Position numbers and translations under genes: made by a program
Part shown: positions 27,124 through 35,548 of the stretch, piece by piece
Position numbering within the stretch: position 1 is the first letter of the stretch
How the letters are laid out: the number at the start of each line of letters is the position of its first letter
The notes under the pieces: generated by a model
Databases searched by the model: none
Seen by the model: only the letters and a program-made list of their open reading frames with translations
What the model was told of the DNA's origin: nothing
Assembly: GCF_900107585.1 (NCBI RefSeq)
Contig: NZ_FNQM01000001.1
Span: 310,001 to 374,000 of the forward strand
Length of the DNA: 64,000 nt
Source of the DNA: Rubrimonas cliftonensis
GTDB lineage: Bacteria; Pseudomonadota; Alphaproteobacteria; Rhodobacterales; Rhodobacteraceae
Reading direction: 5' to 3'

Positions 27124-27330
27124 TTACCGCTCGCCGAGCTTCATCGCCGGATCATAGGCTTCGTCGACGTCCTTGATCACCGCTTGGCCGCAGCGCATGA
27201 CGCCGCGGGCCGCATCGAAGGCGTAGGACGGCCCGCCATGCAACGCCCAGCCGGCCGCCAGCGCCGCGCTGACCTTGTGGCAGAAGGCGGAGTCGTCGTC
27301 GCCGCTCAGGAATCGGTACAGCGTCGCCAT
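27124..27330 (-). CDS. DUF1737-type small protein
   Basis: A 68-residue soluble protein (MATLYRFLSGDDDSAFCHKVSAAL and on) with the GWALHGGPSYAFD and CGQAVIKD segments typical of DUF1737. Function unknown. It starts 4 bases after the stop of the NnrU-like gene, so the two are co-transcribed and probably co-translated. Confidence 0.82.
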   Translation of the reverse strand: MATLYRFLSGDDDSAFCHKVSAALAAGWALHGGPSYAFDAARGVMRCGQAVIKDVDEAYDPAMKLGER

Positions 27331-27334
27331 CGCC

Positions 27335-27901
27335 TCAGCCCGGGAACGGCCAGACGCCGAGCCAGTTGTGCGCGGCCGTGACGGCGAGGAAGACCACGAC
27401 GGCGGCGCCGGCATGGGCGAGGTCGCGGGTGCGCGCCGCGGGCTCGGGCTTCACCCGCGCCCCGTCGCGCTTGTTGATCATGATCACGCTGACGACGGCC
27501 CAGGCGAGCAGGCCGCCGAACAGCACCAGAGATCTCAGGTCGCCGTTGACCAGCAGATGCGCGATCGCCCAGGTCTTGAGGCCGATGAGCTGGGGGTGGC
27601 GGATGGCGCGCGCCACGGCTCCCCCGAACGGCCCCGCGATGAAGATGCCGACGGCGACCAGCATCAGCAGATTGTTGACGTGCACGAGAAACGGCGGCGG
27701 GAACCACAGGATCGGGCCGCCGGCCGCAGCGCCGTAGCCGTAGATCATCAGCAGCAGCCCGATGAGCGAGACCACCGTGTAGCCGATCTTGAAGCCGCCT
27801 TCGCCGAAGCGTTCGGCCAGCGCCGCGCGCGTGTGAGGACGCGCCGTCGGGATCAGATGGACGGCGCAGAACAGCGCCAGCCCCAGGATCAGAATCGCCA
27901 T
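27335..27901 (-). CDS. NnrU-family membrane protein
   Basis: A 188-residue integral membrane protein with about five helices and the NnrU pattern (AVHLIPTARPHTRAAL at the start, RHPQLIGLKTWAIAHLLVNGDLRSLVLFG in the middle). NnrU was named from nitric-oxide and nitrite reductase loci, but copies are widespread and may be isoprenoid- or haem-related; no denitrification gene is nearby. It is followed by the DUF1737 gene. Confidence 0.88.
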   Translation of the reverse strand: MAILILGLALFCAVHLIPTARPHTRAALAERFGEGGFKIGYTVVSLIGLLLMIYGYGAAAGGPILWFPPPFLVHVNNLLMLVAVGIFIAGPFGGAVARAIRHPQLIGLKTWAIAHLLVNGDLRSLVLFGGLLAWAVVSVIMINKRDGARVKPEPAARTRDLAHAGAAVVVFLAVTAAHNWLGVWPFPG

Positions 27902-27968
27902 GGTCGCCCCTCTCGTTCAGACCCGAGGACCATTGGCGCGGGGGCGCGCGGTCTTCAAGCCGAAACCG

Positions 27969-28553
27969 TCAGAGGAACGGCGCCATCCCGCCTCCGCCGA
28001 AGCGCCTCAGGCTCCATCGCCATGCGTCCTCCAGCGCCTGCATCGCCTCCGCCGTGTGGCTGAGCAGGTTCGGGGCCTCGGCGGCGATCACGCCCTCCGC
28101 GTCCGCGATGTCGAACTCGAAGGCGGCGCCATTCGCCTGCGCCGCGCGCAGCATCGGCAGGTTCCGGCGCGTGGTGTGGATCAGCAGCCTGCGCACGCCG
28201 CGATTGCGCGACCAAAGGAGCGTTCGGGCCACGAGTTCGGTGCCGACGCCCCGGCCGCGATACGACTGCTCGACCTCGAAAGCCGCCTCCGCTTCGGTCT
28301 CGCCCGGCGCAAAAGCCACCTCCGCGGCGGCCCGCAGCGTTCCACCGTCGAACCATCCCAGCACGCGGCCCGGCCGCCGCAGGGCCTCTCGGGCGTGCGC
28401 CTCGATGCGATGATCGCGCACCACGCCGTGGAAGCGTGAAACGCGATCCTCGGGGCTCAGCCGCTTCAGGTGGGCGGTGTAGTGCACCCAGTCGAGCGAC
28501 CAGAGTTCGCGAAACACGCCCCCATGTCGCCTGCGTCTCTCGGTCATGGTCAT
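27969..28553 (-). CDS. GNAT-family N-acetyltransferase
   Basis: A 194-residue GNAT enzyme with the acetyl-CoA motif QSYRGRGVGTELV and the following ARTLLWSRNRGVRRLLIHTTRRNLPMLRAAQANGA segment. Substrate unknown. It is a single gene, divergent from mmsA. Confidence 0.85.
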   Translation of the reverse strand: MTMTERRRRHGGVFRELWSLDWVHYTAHLKRLSPEDRVSRFHGVVRDHRIEAHAREALRRPGRVLGWFDGGTLRAAAEVAFAPGETEAEAAFEVEQSYRGRGVGTELVARTLLWSRNRGVRRLLIHTTRRNLPMLRAAQANGAAFEFDIADAEGVIAAEAPNLLSHTAEAMQALEDAWRWSLRRFGGGGMAPFL

Positions 28554-28759
28554 CTGCGCAACACCCTCGCCAATGGCGCGGCCGCCGCCACTCCCGTCGC
28601 CCTCCCAGGCGTTCTTCGCAGACGCGATTTACCTCACGGAGGTAATCGCTTTATGAACGTCGAAAAGCCGCTGACCCCGCAAGCCCACGATGCTTGCGGC
28701 GCAGGGCTGGCGTATGAAGGCCGCGGGCGACTGGCCCTTCAGCGGCGGAAAGGGAGACG

Positions 28760-30256
28760 ATGCAGGACCTCACGCACTTCATTGACGGCGCGCATGTCGC
28801 AGGCCGGTCGGGGCGCTTCGCCGACGTCTTCAACCCTGCGACCGGGGAAGTCGAGAAGCGCGCGCCGCTCGCAAGCGGCGACGAGGTCCGCGCCGCGGTG
28901 GAATCGGCGCTGAAGGCGCAGCCCGGATGGGGCGCGACCAACCCGCAGCGCCGCGCGCGCGTCATGATGCGCTTCGTGCAGCTGCTGCAACGCGACATGG
29001 ACAAGCTCGCCGAGGCGCTCTCGCGCGAGCACGGCAAGACGCTGCCGGACGCGCGCGGCGACGTGCAGCGCGGCCTGGAAGTCGCGGAGTTCTGCATCGG
29101 CGCGCCCCATCTGCTGAAGGGCGAATACACCGAGGGCGCCGGGCCCGGCATCGACATGTACTCCATGCGCCAGCCGCTCGGCGTGACCGCCGGCATCACG
29201 CCGTTCAACTTTCCGGCCATGATCCCGATGTGGAAGTTCTGCCCCGCCATCGCCTGCGGCAACGCCTTCATCCTCAAGCCCTCCGAGCGCGACCCGTCGG
29301 TGCCGCTGATGCTCGCCGAACTGATGATCGAGGCGGGGCTGCCGGCGGGCGTGCTCAACGTCGTCAACGGCGACAAGGAGGCGGTGGACGCGATTCTGGA
29401 CGACCCCGACATCGCGGCGGTCGGCTTCGTCGGCTCGACGCCCATCGCCCACTACGTCTATTCCCGCGGGACGGCGGCGGGCAAGCGCGTGCAGTGCTTC
29501 GGCGGCGCCAAGAACCACATGATCGTGATGCCCGACGCCGACCTCGATCAGGCCGTCGACGCGCTGATCGGCGCCGGCTACGGCGCGGCGGGAGAGCGGT
29601 GCATGGCGATCTCCGTCGCCGTGCCGGTGGGCGAGGAGACGGCCGACAGGCTCGTGGCGAGGCTCGCCCCGCGCATCGAAGCGCTGAAGGTCGGCCCCTA
29701 CACCGCCGGAGAGGACGTCGACTTCGGGCCGGTGATCACGCCGGAGGCGCTGACGCGCATCAAGAGCCTCGTCGATCGCGGCGTGGAGCAGGGCGCGGAG
29801 CTTGTCGTGGATGGCCGCAACTTCTCGTTGCAGGGCTACGAGAACGGCAACTTCATGGGCGGCTGCCTGTTCGACCGCGTGACCCGCGACATGGACATCT
29901 ACCGCACCGAGATCTTCGGCCCGGTGCTGTCGGTGGTCCGCGCGGCGACCTACGAGGAGGGACTCGGGCTCGCCATGGACCACGAATACGGCAACGGCGT
30001 CGCCATCTTCACGCGAGACGGCGACGCCGCGCGGGATTTCGCGGCGCGGGTCAACGTCGGCATGGTCGGCGTGAACGTGCCGATTCCGGTGCCGCTCGCC
30101 TACCACACCTTCGGCGGGTGGAAGAAATCGATGTTCGGCGACCTGAACCAGCACGGGCCGGACGCCTTCCGATTCTACACCCGGACCAAAACCGTCACGT
30201 CGCGCTGGCCTTCTGGCGTGAAAGAGGGCGCCGAGTTCTCGATTCCGACCATGTAA
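28760..30256 (+). CDS. mmsA: Methylmalonate-semialdehyde dehydrogenase (acylating)
   Basis: A 498-residue aldehyde dehydrogenase converting methylmalonate semialdehyde (and malonate semialdehyde) to propionyl-CoA/acetyl-CoA in valine and beta-alanine or inositol breakdown. GITPFNFPAMIPMWKFCPAI and the FGGAKNHMIVMPDADLDQ and GERCMAISVAVPVG segments are characteristic; C in GERCMA is the catalytic Cys. The start at 28760 is preceded by AAAGGGAGA. It is followed by a clear terminator. Confidence 0.95.
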   Translation: MQDLTHFIDGAHVAGRSGRFADVFNPATGEVEKRAPLASGDEVRAAVESALKAQPGWGATNPQRRARVMMRFVQLLQRDMDKLAEALSREHGKTLPDARGDVQRGLEVAEFCIGAPHLLKGEYTEGAGPGIDMYSMRQPLGVTAGITPFNFPAMIPMWKFCPAIACGNAFILKPSERDPSVPLMLAELMIEAGLPAGVLNVVNGDKEAVDAILDDPDIAAVGFVGSTPIAHYVYSRGTAAGKRVQCFGGAKNHMIVMPDADLDQAVDALIGAGYGAAGERCMAISVAVPVGEETADRLVARLAPRIEALKVGPYTAGEDVDFGPVITPEALTRIKSLVDRGVEQGAELVVDGRNFSLQGYENGNFMGGCLFDRVTRDMDIYRTEIFGPVLSVVRAATYEEGLGLAMDHEYGNGVAIFTRDGDAARDFAARVNVGMVGVNVPIPVPLAYHTFGGWKKSMFGDLNQHGPDAFRFYTRTKTVTSRWPSGVKEGAEFSIPTM

Positions 30257-30268
30257 TGGGCACAATAC

Positions 30269-30299
30269 CCCGCAGCGCTTCGAAAGCTTGCGCTGCGGG
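30269..30299 (+). terminator. Terminator hairpin after mmsA
   Basis: A perfect 10-bp inverted repeat (CCCGCAGCGC / GCGCTGCGGG) with an 11-base loop lies 12 bases after the mmsA stop. Confidence 0.65.
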
Positions 30300-30456
30300 A
30301 GGCCGATCGCGATATTAACGATAACTTCGTCCCTCTTGGGCATGTTGCGGGTAATGACCCTGCCTCGATGACACTTCGATGAAGTCAAGAGTGCAGATCA
30401 CCCGCGGCGCGTGGAGCGACAGCGACACGCGCGCGCCAGAGCCAGGAGTAGTCTCC

Positions 30457-30771
30457 ATGCGCCTGCCCAGCATCGCCGCCTGCGCCCTCGCGTTCCTGTT
30501 CGCCGCTCCCGCGCTCGCCGAGAACGCCGCGACCGGCGCGGCCCCCTGCGCCCCGCGCGATCAGATCGTCACCCAGCTCGAGAAGAAATACGGCGAGACG
30601 CGCCGCGGCGCCGGCCTGCAGAACCGCGGCTCCGTCACCGAGGTGTTCGCCTCCAGCGAGACCGGCACCTGGACCATCCTCGTCACCCGCCCCGACGGCG
30701 TGTCGTGCGCCGTCGCGGCGGGCGAGGCCTGGCTCGAGGACGTCGCTTCGCTGGAGACGCCCCCGGTCTGA
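30457..30771 (+). CDS. Small periplasmic protein of unknown function
   Basis: A 104-residue protein with a clear signal peptide (MRLPSIAACALAFLFAAPALA, cleavage after ALA) and a mature part with two Cys that could form a disulfide (PCAPRDQIV and GVSCAVAAG). The C-terminal segment ETGTWTILVTRPDGVSCAVAAGEAW is common in small secreted alphaproteobacterial proteins. AGGAGT precedes the ATG at 30457. It is convergent with the PatB-type gene. Confidence 0.8.
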   Translation: MRLPSIAACALAFLFAAPALAENAATGAAPCAPRDQIVTQLEKKYGETRRGAGLQNRGSVTEVFASSETGTWTILVTRPDGVSCAVAAGEAWLEDVASLETPPV

Positions 30772-30784
30772 GCCCCGCCGCGCG

Positions 30785-31966
30785 TCAGCGCAGGTCGGAG
30801 AACGCCTCGCCGAGACGGTCGAGCGCGGTGTCGATCACCGAGCGGCTGCAGGCGAGGTTGAACCGCGCCCATCCCTGCCCGCCGGTCCCGAAGCTCGGGC
30901 CCGAATTGACGCCGATCCGCGCCGCCTCCTGCAGGCGGCGCATCACGTCGGCCGCGTCGAGCCCGGTCCCGGCGAAGTCGGTCCAGGCGAGGTAGGTCGA
31001 CGCCATCGGCATGACCCGCGCCCCCGGCGCGCGTTCTGCGACCCCTGCGGCGAAGACGTCTCGGTTGACCGCGAGATAGGCGAGCAGCGCGTCGAGCCAT
31101 GGCGCGCCGCCGTCATAGGCGGCCTCCGCCGCGAGCATCCCGAACAGGTTTCCGCTCATCGCATGGCCCGCGTCCGCCGCCGCGCGATACCGCCGGCGCA
31201 GCGCGGCGTCCGCGATGATCACCTCCGCGACGCTGCCGCCCGCGAGGTTGAACGTCTTGGAGGGCGCGGCGCAGGTGATGAGCCGGTCGGCGACATCCGG
31301 CGCCGCGACGGCGGTGGGGACGTGTCGCGCGCCCTCGAACACCAGATCGTGCCACACCTCGTCCGATACGAGGATGAGGTCGCGCTCCGCGCAGAACGCC
31401 GCCACGGCGCGCAGCTCCGCGGCCGTCCAGACCGTGCCGCCGGGGTTGTGCGGGCTGCACAGGAAGACGATGCGCGCGTCCGCCGGCAGGTTCGCGCCGA
31501 GCGCCTCGAGATCCATCTCGTAGCGGCCCTGGACCTGCCGAAGCGGGCTCTCAACGACGCGCCGCCCGTTGGCGCGGATCAGCGCGCCGAAGGCGTGGTA
31601 CACGGGCGCGAAGACCACGACGCCCGCGCCGGGCGCGCTGAACGCCTGCACGACCATGCTCAGCGCGGCGCAGACCCCGGGCGAGACAGTCAGCCAGTCC
31701 GGCTCGACGGCCCAGCCGTGCCGCCGCGCCATCCAGCCGCAGACCGCCGCGCGCCAGCTCTCGTCGCCGCCGTAATAGCCGAAGACGCCATGGCGCACGG
31801 CCTCGGCGAGCCGCTCGCGCACCGGCTCCGGCGCGGCGAACTCCATGTCCGCCACCCACATCGGAATGCCGTCCGGCGCCGTCACGCCGGTGCGCGCGGC
31901 CATGGCTTCGTACTTGTTGGCGTGGGTGCCCCGCCGGTCAATCGGATGATCGAAGTCGAACGCCAT
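30785..31966 (-). CDS. MalY/PatB-type PLP-dependent lyase or aminotransferase
   Basis: A 393-residue fold-type I PLP enzyme. IPMWVADMEFAAPEPV and VFGYYGGDESW near the N-terminus mark the MalY/PatB branch (cystathionine beta-lyase activity), CSPHNPGGTVW is the Asn site, SDEVWHDLVF the Asp site, and SKTFNLAGG carries the Schiff-base Lys. The ATG at 31966 has GGGGAGAAG upstream. It lies divergently from def. Confidence 0.9.
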   Translation of the reverse strand: MAFDFDHPIDRRGTHANKYEAMAARTGVTAPDGIPMWVADMEFAAPEPVRERLAEAVRHGVFGYYGGDESWRAAVCGWMARRHGWAVEPDWLTVSPGVCAALSMVVQAFSAPGAGVVVFAPVYHAFGALIRANGRRVVESPLRQVQGRYEMDLEALGANLPADARIVFLCSPHNPGGTVWTAAELRAVAAFCAERDLILVSDEVWHDLVFEGARHVPTAVAAPDVADRLITCAAPSKTFNLAGGSVAEVIIADAALRRRYRAAADAGHAMSGNLFGMLAAEAAYDGGAPWLDALLAYLAVNRDVFAAGVAERAPGARVMPMASTYLAWTDFAGTGLDAADVMRRLQEAARIGVNSGPSFGTGGQGWARFNLACSRSVIDTALDRLGEAFSDLR

Positions 31967-32094
31967 GCTTCTCCCCTGCGCAACGTGGCGGAAAGCTACG
32001 GCGGCGCGTGCGGTGCGGCAATGGCCGCGACAGCCGAAGGCGCCCCGCAAGGCCGGGGATTGACCGGCCTGCTCCGCGTCGCTACCTCGCGCCC

Positions 32095-32625
32095 ATGACG
32101 ACGCGCCCCATCCTCATCCATCCCGACCCGCGGCTGAAGAAGGTCTGCGCGCCCGTGGCCGTGGTCGACGACGTGGTGACGGACCTCATCGACGACATGT
32201 TCGACACGATGTACGAGGCGCCCGGCGTCGGCCTCGCCGCGCCGCAGATCGGCGTCGGCCTGCGCGTGCTGGTGATGGACTGCGCGGCCAAGGACCAGCT
32301 CCCCGAGCCGGTCGCGATGGTCAATCCCGAGATCGTAGAGGCGTCCGAGGCGCTCAACGAGCACGAGGAAGGCTGCCTTTCGATCCCCGAGGTCTATGCG
32401 CCGGTGACGCGCCCGGCCTCGGTCACGGTGCGCTATCTCGACCGCAACGGCGCGCTGATAGAGCGCAGCTTCGACGAGCTGTGGGCGACCTGCGTGCAGC
32501 ACGAGATCGACCACCTCAACGGCAGGCTCTTCATCGACTATCTCGGCGCCGCGCGGCGCATGATGATCACCGAGAAGATGAAGAAGCTGAAGCGCGAGCG
32601 CGCCAAGGCCGCGTCGGACGCCTGA
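32095..32625 (+). CDS. def: Peptide deformylase
   Basis: Def, 176 residues, a metalloenzyme that removes the N-formyl group from new proteins. The three motifs are [19 protein letters not shown] and QHEIDHLNG. The ATG at 32095 matches the family start ([13 protein letters not shown]). Its TGA overlaps the ATG of fmt in TGATG, indicating translational coupling. Confidence 0.96.
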   Translation: MTTRPILIHPDPRLKKVCAPVAVVDDVVTDLIDDMFDTMYEAPGVGLAAPQIGVGLRVLVMDCAAKDQLPEPVAMVNPEIVEASEALNEHEEGCLSIPEVYAPVTRPASVTVRYLDRNGALIERSFDELWATCVQHEIDHLNGRLFIDYLGAARRMMITEKMKKLKRERAKAASDA

Positions 32626-33545
32626 TGCGCATCGCCTTCATGGGCGCGCCGGCGTTCGCCGCCACGGCCCTCGAGGAGTTGGCGGGGCGCGACGGCTTCG
32701 AGATCGCGGCGGTCTACAGCCAGCCGCCGCGCCCGGCGGGCCGGGGCAAGAAGCTCCAGCCCACCGCCACGCACGCACTCGCGGAGCGGCTCGGCCTGCC
32801 GGTGCGCACGCCGCCCACCCTGCGCGACGCCGGGGCGCAGGCGGACTTCGCCGCGCTCCGCCTCGACGCCGCCGTGGTCGTCGCCTACGGCCTGATCCTG
32901 CCGCAGCCGGTGCTCGACGCGCCGCGGCTCGGCTGCGTGAACCTCCACGGCTCGCTGCTGCCGCGCTGGCGCGGCGCGGCGCCGGTCCAGCGCGCGATCA
33001 TGGCCGGCGACGCGGAGACCGGCGTGTGCGTGATGCAGATGGAGGCGGGGCTGGACACAGGGCCGGTGCTCGCCCGGGCCGCGACGCCCATCGGCCCCGA
33101 GGAGACGGCCGGCGCGCTTGCGGCGCGTCTCGCGCTTCTCGGCGCGCCGTTGCTGGCGGACACGCTGACGGCGCTGGAAGCGGGGCTGACGACGCCCGAG
33201 CGCCAGCCCGACGCGGGTGCGACCTACGCCGCCAAGATCGACAAGGCCGAGGCGCGCATCGACTGGACGGCGCCCGCGGCACGCCTCGCGCGCCTCGTGC
33301 GCGGTCTCAACCCCGCCCCCGGCGCGTGGACCGAGGCGGGCGCCGAGCGCCTCAAGATCCTGCTGGCGCGCGAGGAGCCGGGCGCCGGCGCGCCGGGTGC
33401 GCTGCTGGACGACCGCCTGCTCGTGGCCTGCGGCGACGGCCGCGCCCTGCGCATTCTCCGCGCGCAGCGGCCCGGCAAGGGCGCCATGGACGCAGACGAA
33501 CTGCTGCGCGGATTTCACGCTCCCAAAGGCGGACGTCTCGGCTGA
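32625..33545 (+). CDS. fmt: Methionyl-tRNA formyltransferase
   Basis: Fmt, 306 residues, formylates initiator Met-tRNA using 10-formyl-THF. Landmarks are [54 protein letters not shown] (catalytic Asn and His), and a C-terminal OB-fold domain. It is coupled to def through the TGATG overlap. Confidence 0.96.
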   Translation: MRIAFMGAPAFAATALEELAGRDGFEIAAVYSQPPRPAGRGKKLQPTATHALAERLGLPVRTPPTLRDAGAQADFAALRLDAAVVVAYGLILPQPVLDAPRLGCVNLHGSLLPRWRGAAPVQRAIMAGDAETGVCVMQMEAGLDTGPVLARAATPIGPEETAGALAARLALLGAPLLADTLTALEAGLTTPERQPDAGATYAAKIDKAEARIDWTAPAARLARLVRGLNPAPGAWTEAGAERLKILLAREEPGAGAPGALLDDRLLVACGDGRALRILRAQRPGKGAMDADELLRGFHAPKGGRLG

Positions 33546-33596
33546 CGCGGCGCGCCATGGCGGATAGGCTGCGCCGACGCCTACAGGGGGAACGCG

Positions 33597-33833
33597 ATGC
33601 TCGGCTCGGTGATCATGCTGGCGCTGCTCGGCGCCGTCGCAGGCTGGCTTGCGACCCGCATCATGGAGGTGCGCATGAGCGTGCCGCAGACGGTCGCCAT
33701 CGGCGTTCTCGGCGCGCTCGCAGGCGGCTTCGTGCTGCGCTTCGTCGTGCCGCTGATCGGCAGCTTCATCGGCGCCGTGGCCTGCGCCTGCCTGCTGATC
33801 TGGCTGATCCAGCGCTACGGCGCGCGCGGCTAG
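33597..33833 (+). CDS. GlsB/YeaQ/YmgE-type small membrane protein
   Basis: A 78-residue hydrophobic protein with three predicted helices and a Gly-rich pattern (MLALLGAVAGWLATRIM, TVAIGVLGALAGGFVLR), matching the transglycosylase-associated family. Function uncertain, often stress-related. AGGGGG precedes the ATG. Its stop overlaps the stop of the convergent nudC by 4 bases. Confidence 0.75.
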   Translation: MLGSVIMLALLGAVAGWLATRIMEVRMSVPQTVAIGVLGALAGGFVLRFVVPLIGSFIGAVACACLLIWLIQRYGARG

Positions 33834-34759
33834 AACTCCTCCACCTCGCCGGCCACCCAGGCCTCGAGGATCGCCCGGGCGACGGCGCCTTTGCGCGCGG
33901 CGGTGAAGCGGCCGGGCTCGCCGCGGAGCGACGCCGCGACCTCCGCCTTCGGCGCCCACAGCGCGTCCTGCAGCTCCTCGTCGGCGCGATGGATGGCGGC
34001 GTCGAGCGCCAGACCTGCGCAGCCCAGCATCAGCGAGGACGGGAACGGCCAGGGCTGCGAGCACAGGTAGCGCACCGGCCCGACCGGCACGCCGGCTTCC
34101 TCCAGCGTCTCGCGCCGCACCGCGTCCTCGATCGTCTCGCCGGGCTCCATGAACCCCGCGAGCAGGGAGTACATGCCCTCCGGCCAGGCCGCCTGACGCC
34201 CCAGAAGGACACGGTCGCCGTGCAGGATCAGCATGATCACGACGGGGTCCGTCCGCGGGAAGTGTTTGGCGCCGCAGGCCCCGCAGCCGCGGCGCCAGCC
34301 GCCGTCCTCCATCATCGTCGGCTTGCCGCAGCGGGCGCAGCAGGGGTGGCTGCGGTGCCATTCCAGCACGCCCTTCGCAGTGGCCGCGTCGCCCGCCGCG
34401 GCGGCGTCGAGGTCCGACATCAGGCCGCGCAGCTCGCGGAAAATCCCGTGGTCGCCGAGCGGCAGGGTCGCCGGATCGAGAAAGCCCGGCTCGCTCTCCG
34501 GGCCTTCGAGGTGGCTCAGGTCGAGCGCGAATCGCGGGCCGTCCGGCGCCATGCCGAGAAACACCGGCGCCTCCCGCGCGCCCGACAGCGCGCCGTCGCC
34601 CGCCCCGAGCCACGCGAGCCGCGGCCCGTCGGAGATCAGCGGTTTGCCGCGCCAGAAAGGCAGCACGCGCGCGCCCTCGTCGTCGAGCATCGCGGCGCTG
34701 GACGCGCGCAGATGCGTCGCCCGCTCGATCGCGCCGCCGGCGAATAACGCGTCGATCAT
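33830..34759 (-). CDS. nudC: NAD(H) pyrophosphatase, Nudix family
   Basis: NudC, 309 residues, splits NADH to NMNH and AMP (and can remove NAD caps from RNA). An N-terminal domain is followed by a zinc ribbon (CCARCGKP ... CGACGAKHFPRTDPVVI) and the Nudix box GFMEPGETIEDAVRRETLEEAG, then SQPWPFPSSLMLG, the NudC-specific SQPWPFPxS motif. Confidence 0.94.
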   Translation of the reverse strand: MIDALFAGGAIERATHLRASSAAMLDDEGARVLPFWRGKPLISDGPRLAWLGAGDGALSGAREAPVFLGMAPDGPRFALDLSHLEGPESEPGFLDPATLPLGDHGIFRELRGLMSDLDAAAAGDAATAKGVLEWHRSHPCCARCGKPTMMEDGGWRRGCGACGAKHFPRTDPVVIMLILHGDRVLLGRQAAWPEGMYSLLAGFMEPGETIEDAVRRETLEEAGVPVGPVRYLCSQPWPFPSSLMLGCAGLALDAAIHRADEELQDALWAPKAEVAASLRGEPGRFTAARKGAVARAILEAWVAGEVEEF

Positions 34760-34836
34760 GGAAAGGGGCCTCTCGGCGGGAACGCTGAGCGCGCAGGATG
34801 CACCGCCGCGCCGGCCTGCGCAACGCGAGCCGACCG

Positions 34837-34865
34837 TTGCGCCCGGGGCCGGTCGTTGCTATCTG
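34837..34865 (+). promoter_or_regulatory. Promoter of the 4.5S RNA gene
   Basis: TTGCGC and TATCTG are separated by exactly 17 bases, and the -10 element ends 5 bases before the first paired base of the 4.5S RNA, which is where transcription is expected to start. Confidence 0.6.
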
Positions 34866-34870
34866 AAGCA

Positions 34871-34966
34871 TGAGAGGTTGGCGCGGGCAGGCGCCTCGCC
34901 AACCCGGTCAGGTCCGGAAGGAAGCAGCCGTAACGAGCCCCGCTTGGGTCGTTGTCCAGCCTCTCA
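34871..34966 (+). ncRNA. ffs: 4.5S RNA of the signal recognition particle
   Basis: The conserved SRP core GGTCAGGTCCGGAAGGAAGC followed by AGCCGTAACGA is present, and the ends pair (TGAGAGGTTGG with CCAGCCTCTCA). The RNA binds Ffh and directs membrane proteins to FtsY and the translocon. Ends are set by the outer helix and may be a few bases off. It lies directly before the dnaX region, as in many alphaproteobacteria. Confidence 0.95.
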
Positions 34967-35031
34967 CCCGCCTCTCGTCGCTCCCCTCGGGCCACGCTTC
35001 TCCAGCCCCGCTTCTCCAACAAGGTGTCGCG

Positions 35032-35481
35032 ATGCTCCGCGGGCTCGATCTTCCCCCGGTCTGGGGCGCGCTCTTCGCCGCGCTCATCTGGCTATGGGCC
35101 GAGAACGTCACGATCGCGCCCCTGCCCGCGACGCCGGCGCTCTGGGGCGGTCGGGCGCTGATCGCCCTCGCTCTCGGGCTCGCGCTCTGGGCGGCGTGGT
35201 TCTTTCTGAAGCGCCGCACGCCCATCGAGCCCCGCCAGACGCCCCGCGCCCTGCTGACCGAGGGCCCCTTCGCCTTCACGCGCAACCCGATCTACCGCAG
35301 CCTCGTCATGATTCTGGCCGGCTGGGCGCTGATCTGCGGCGAGACGACCGCGTTCATCTTCCCCGCCGCCTACGCCTTGCTGCTGCTGAAGCGCTTCGCG
35401 ATCCCCGAGGAGGCGATCCTGCTGGAGACCTTCGGCTCGGAGTGGCGGGACTACGCGGCGCGCGTGCGCCGGCGGCTGTGA
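35032..35481 (+). CDS. Isoprenylcysteine methyltransferase-like membrane protein
   Basis: A 149-residue integral membrane protein with three or four helices and the ICMT/PEMT C-terminal pattern (LLTEGPFAFTRNPIYRSLVMIL, then EEAILLETFGSEWRDYAARVRR). Proteins of this fold methylate lipids or small hydrophobic substrates using SAM; the actual substrate is unknown. Chosen start: ATG at 35032, 66 bases after the 4.5S RNA. Confidence 0.82.
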   Translation: MLRGLDLPPVWGALFAALIWLWAENVTIAPLPATPALWGGRALIALALGLALWAAWFFLKRRTPIEPRQTPRALLTEGPFAFTRNPIYRSLVMILAGWALICGETTAFIFPAAYALLLLKRFAIPEEAILLETFGSEWRDYAARVRRRL

Positions 35482-35548
35482 GCCGCGCGCCTTGCGAGCC
35501 CGCCCGCGCGCCCGGTAGTCTCGCGCCGATCTCCCCGGCGAGGACGCG

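Noticed and set aside
28655-28759. Possible small ORF starting MNVEKPL before mmsA
   Set aside because: It runs into mmsA out of frame with no stop of its own nearby and no ribosome binding site.
30313-30330. TTAACGATAACTTCG before the small periplasmic gene as a CtrA site
   Set aside because: The right half (TTCG) matches only two of four bases; a chance match is likely.
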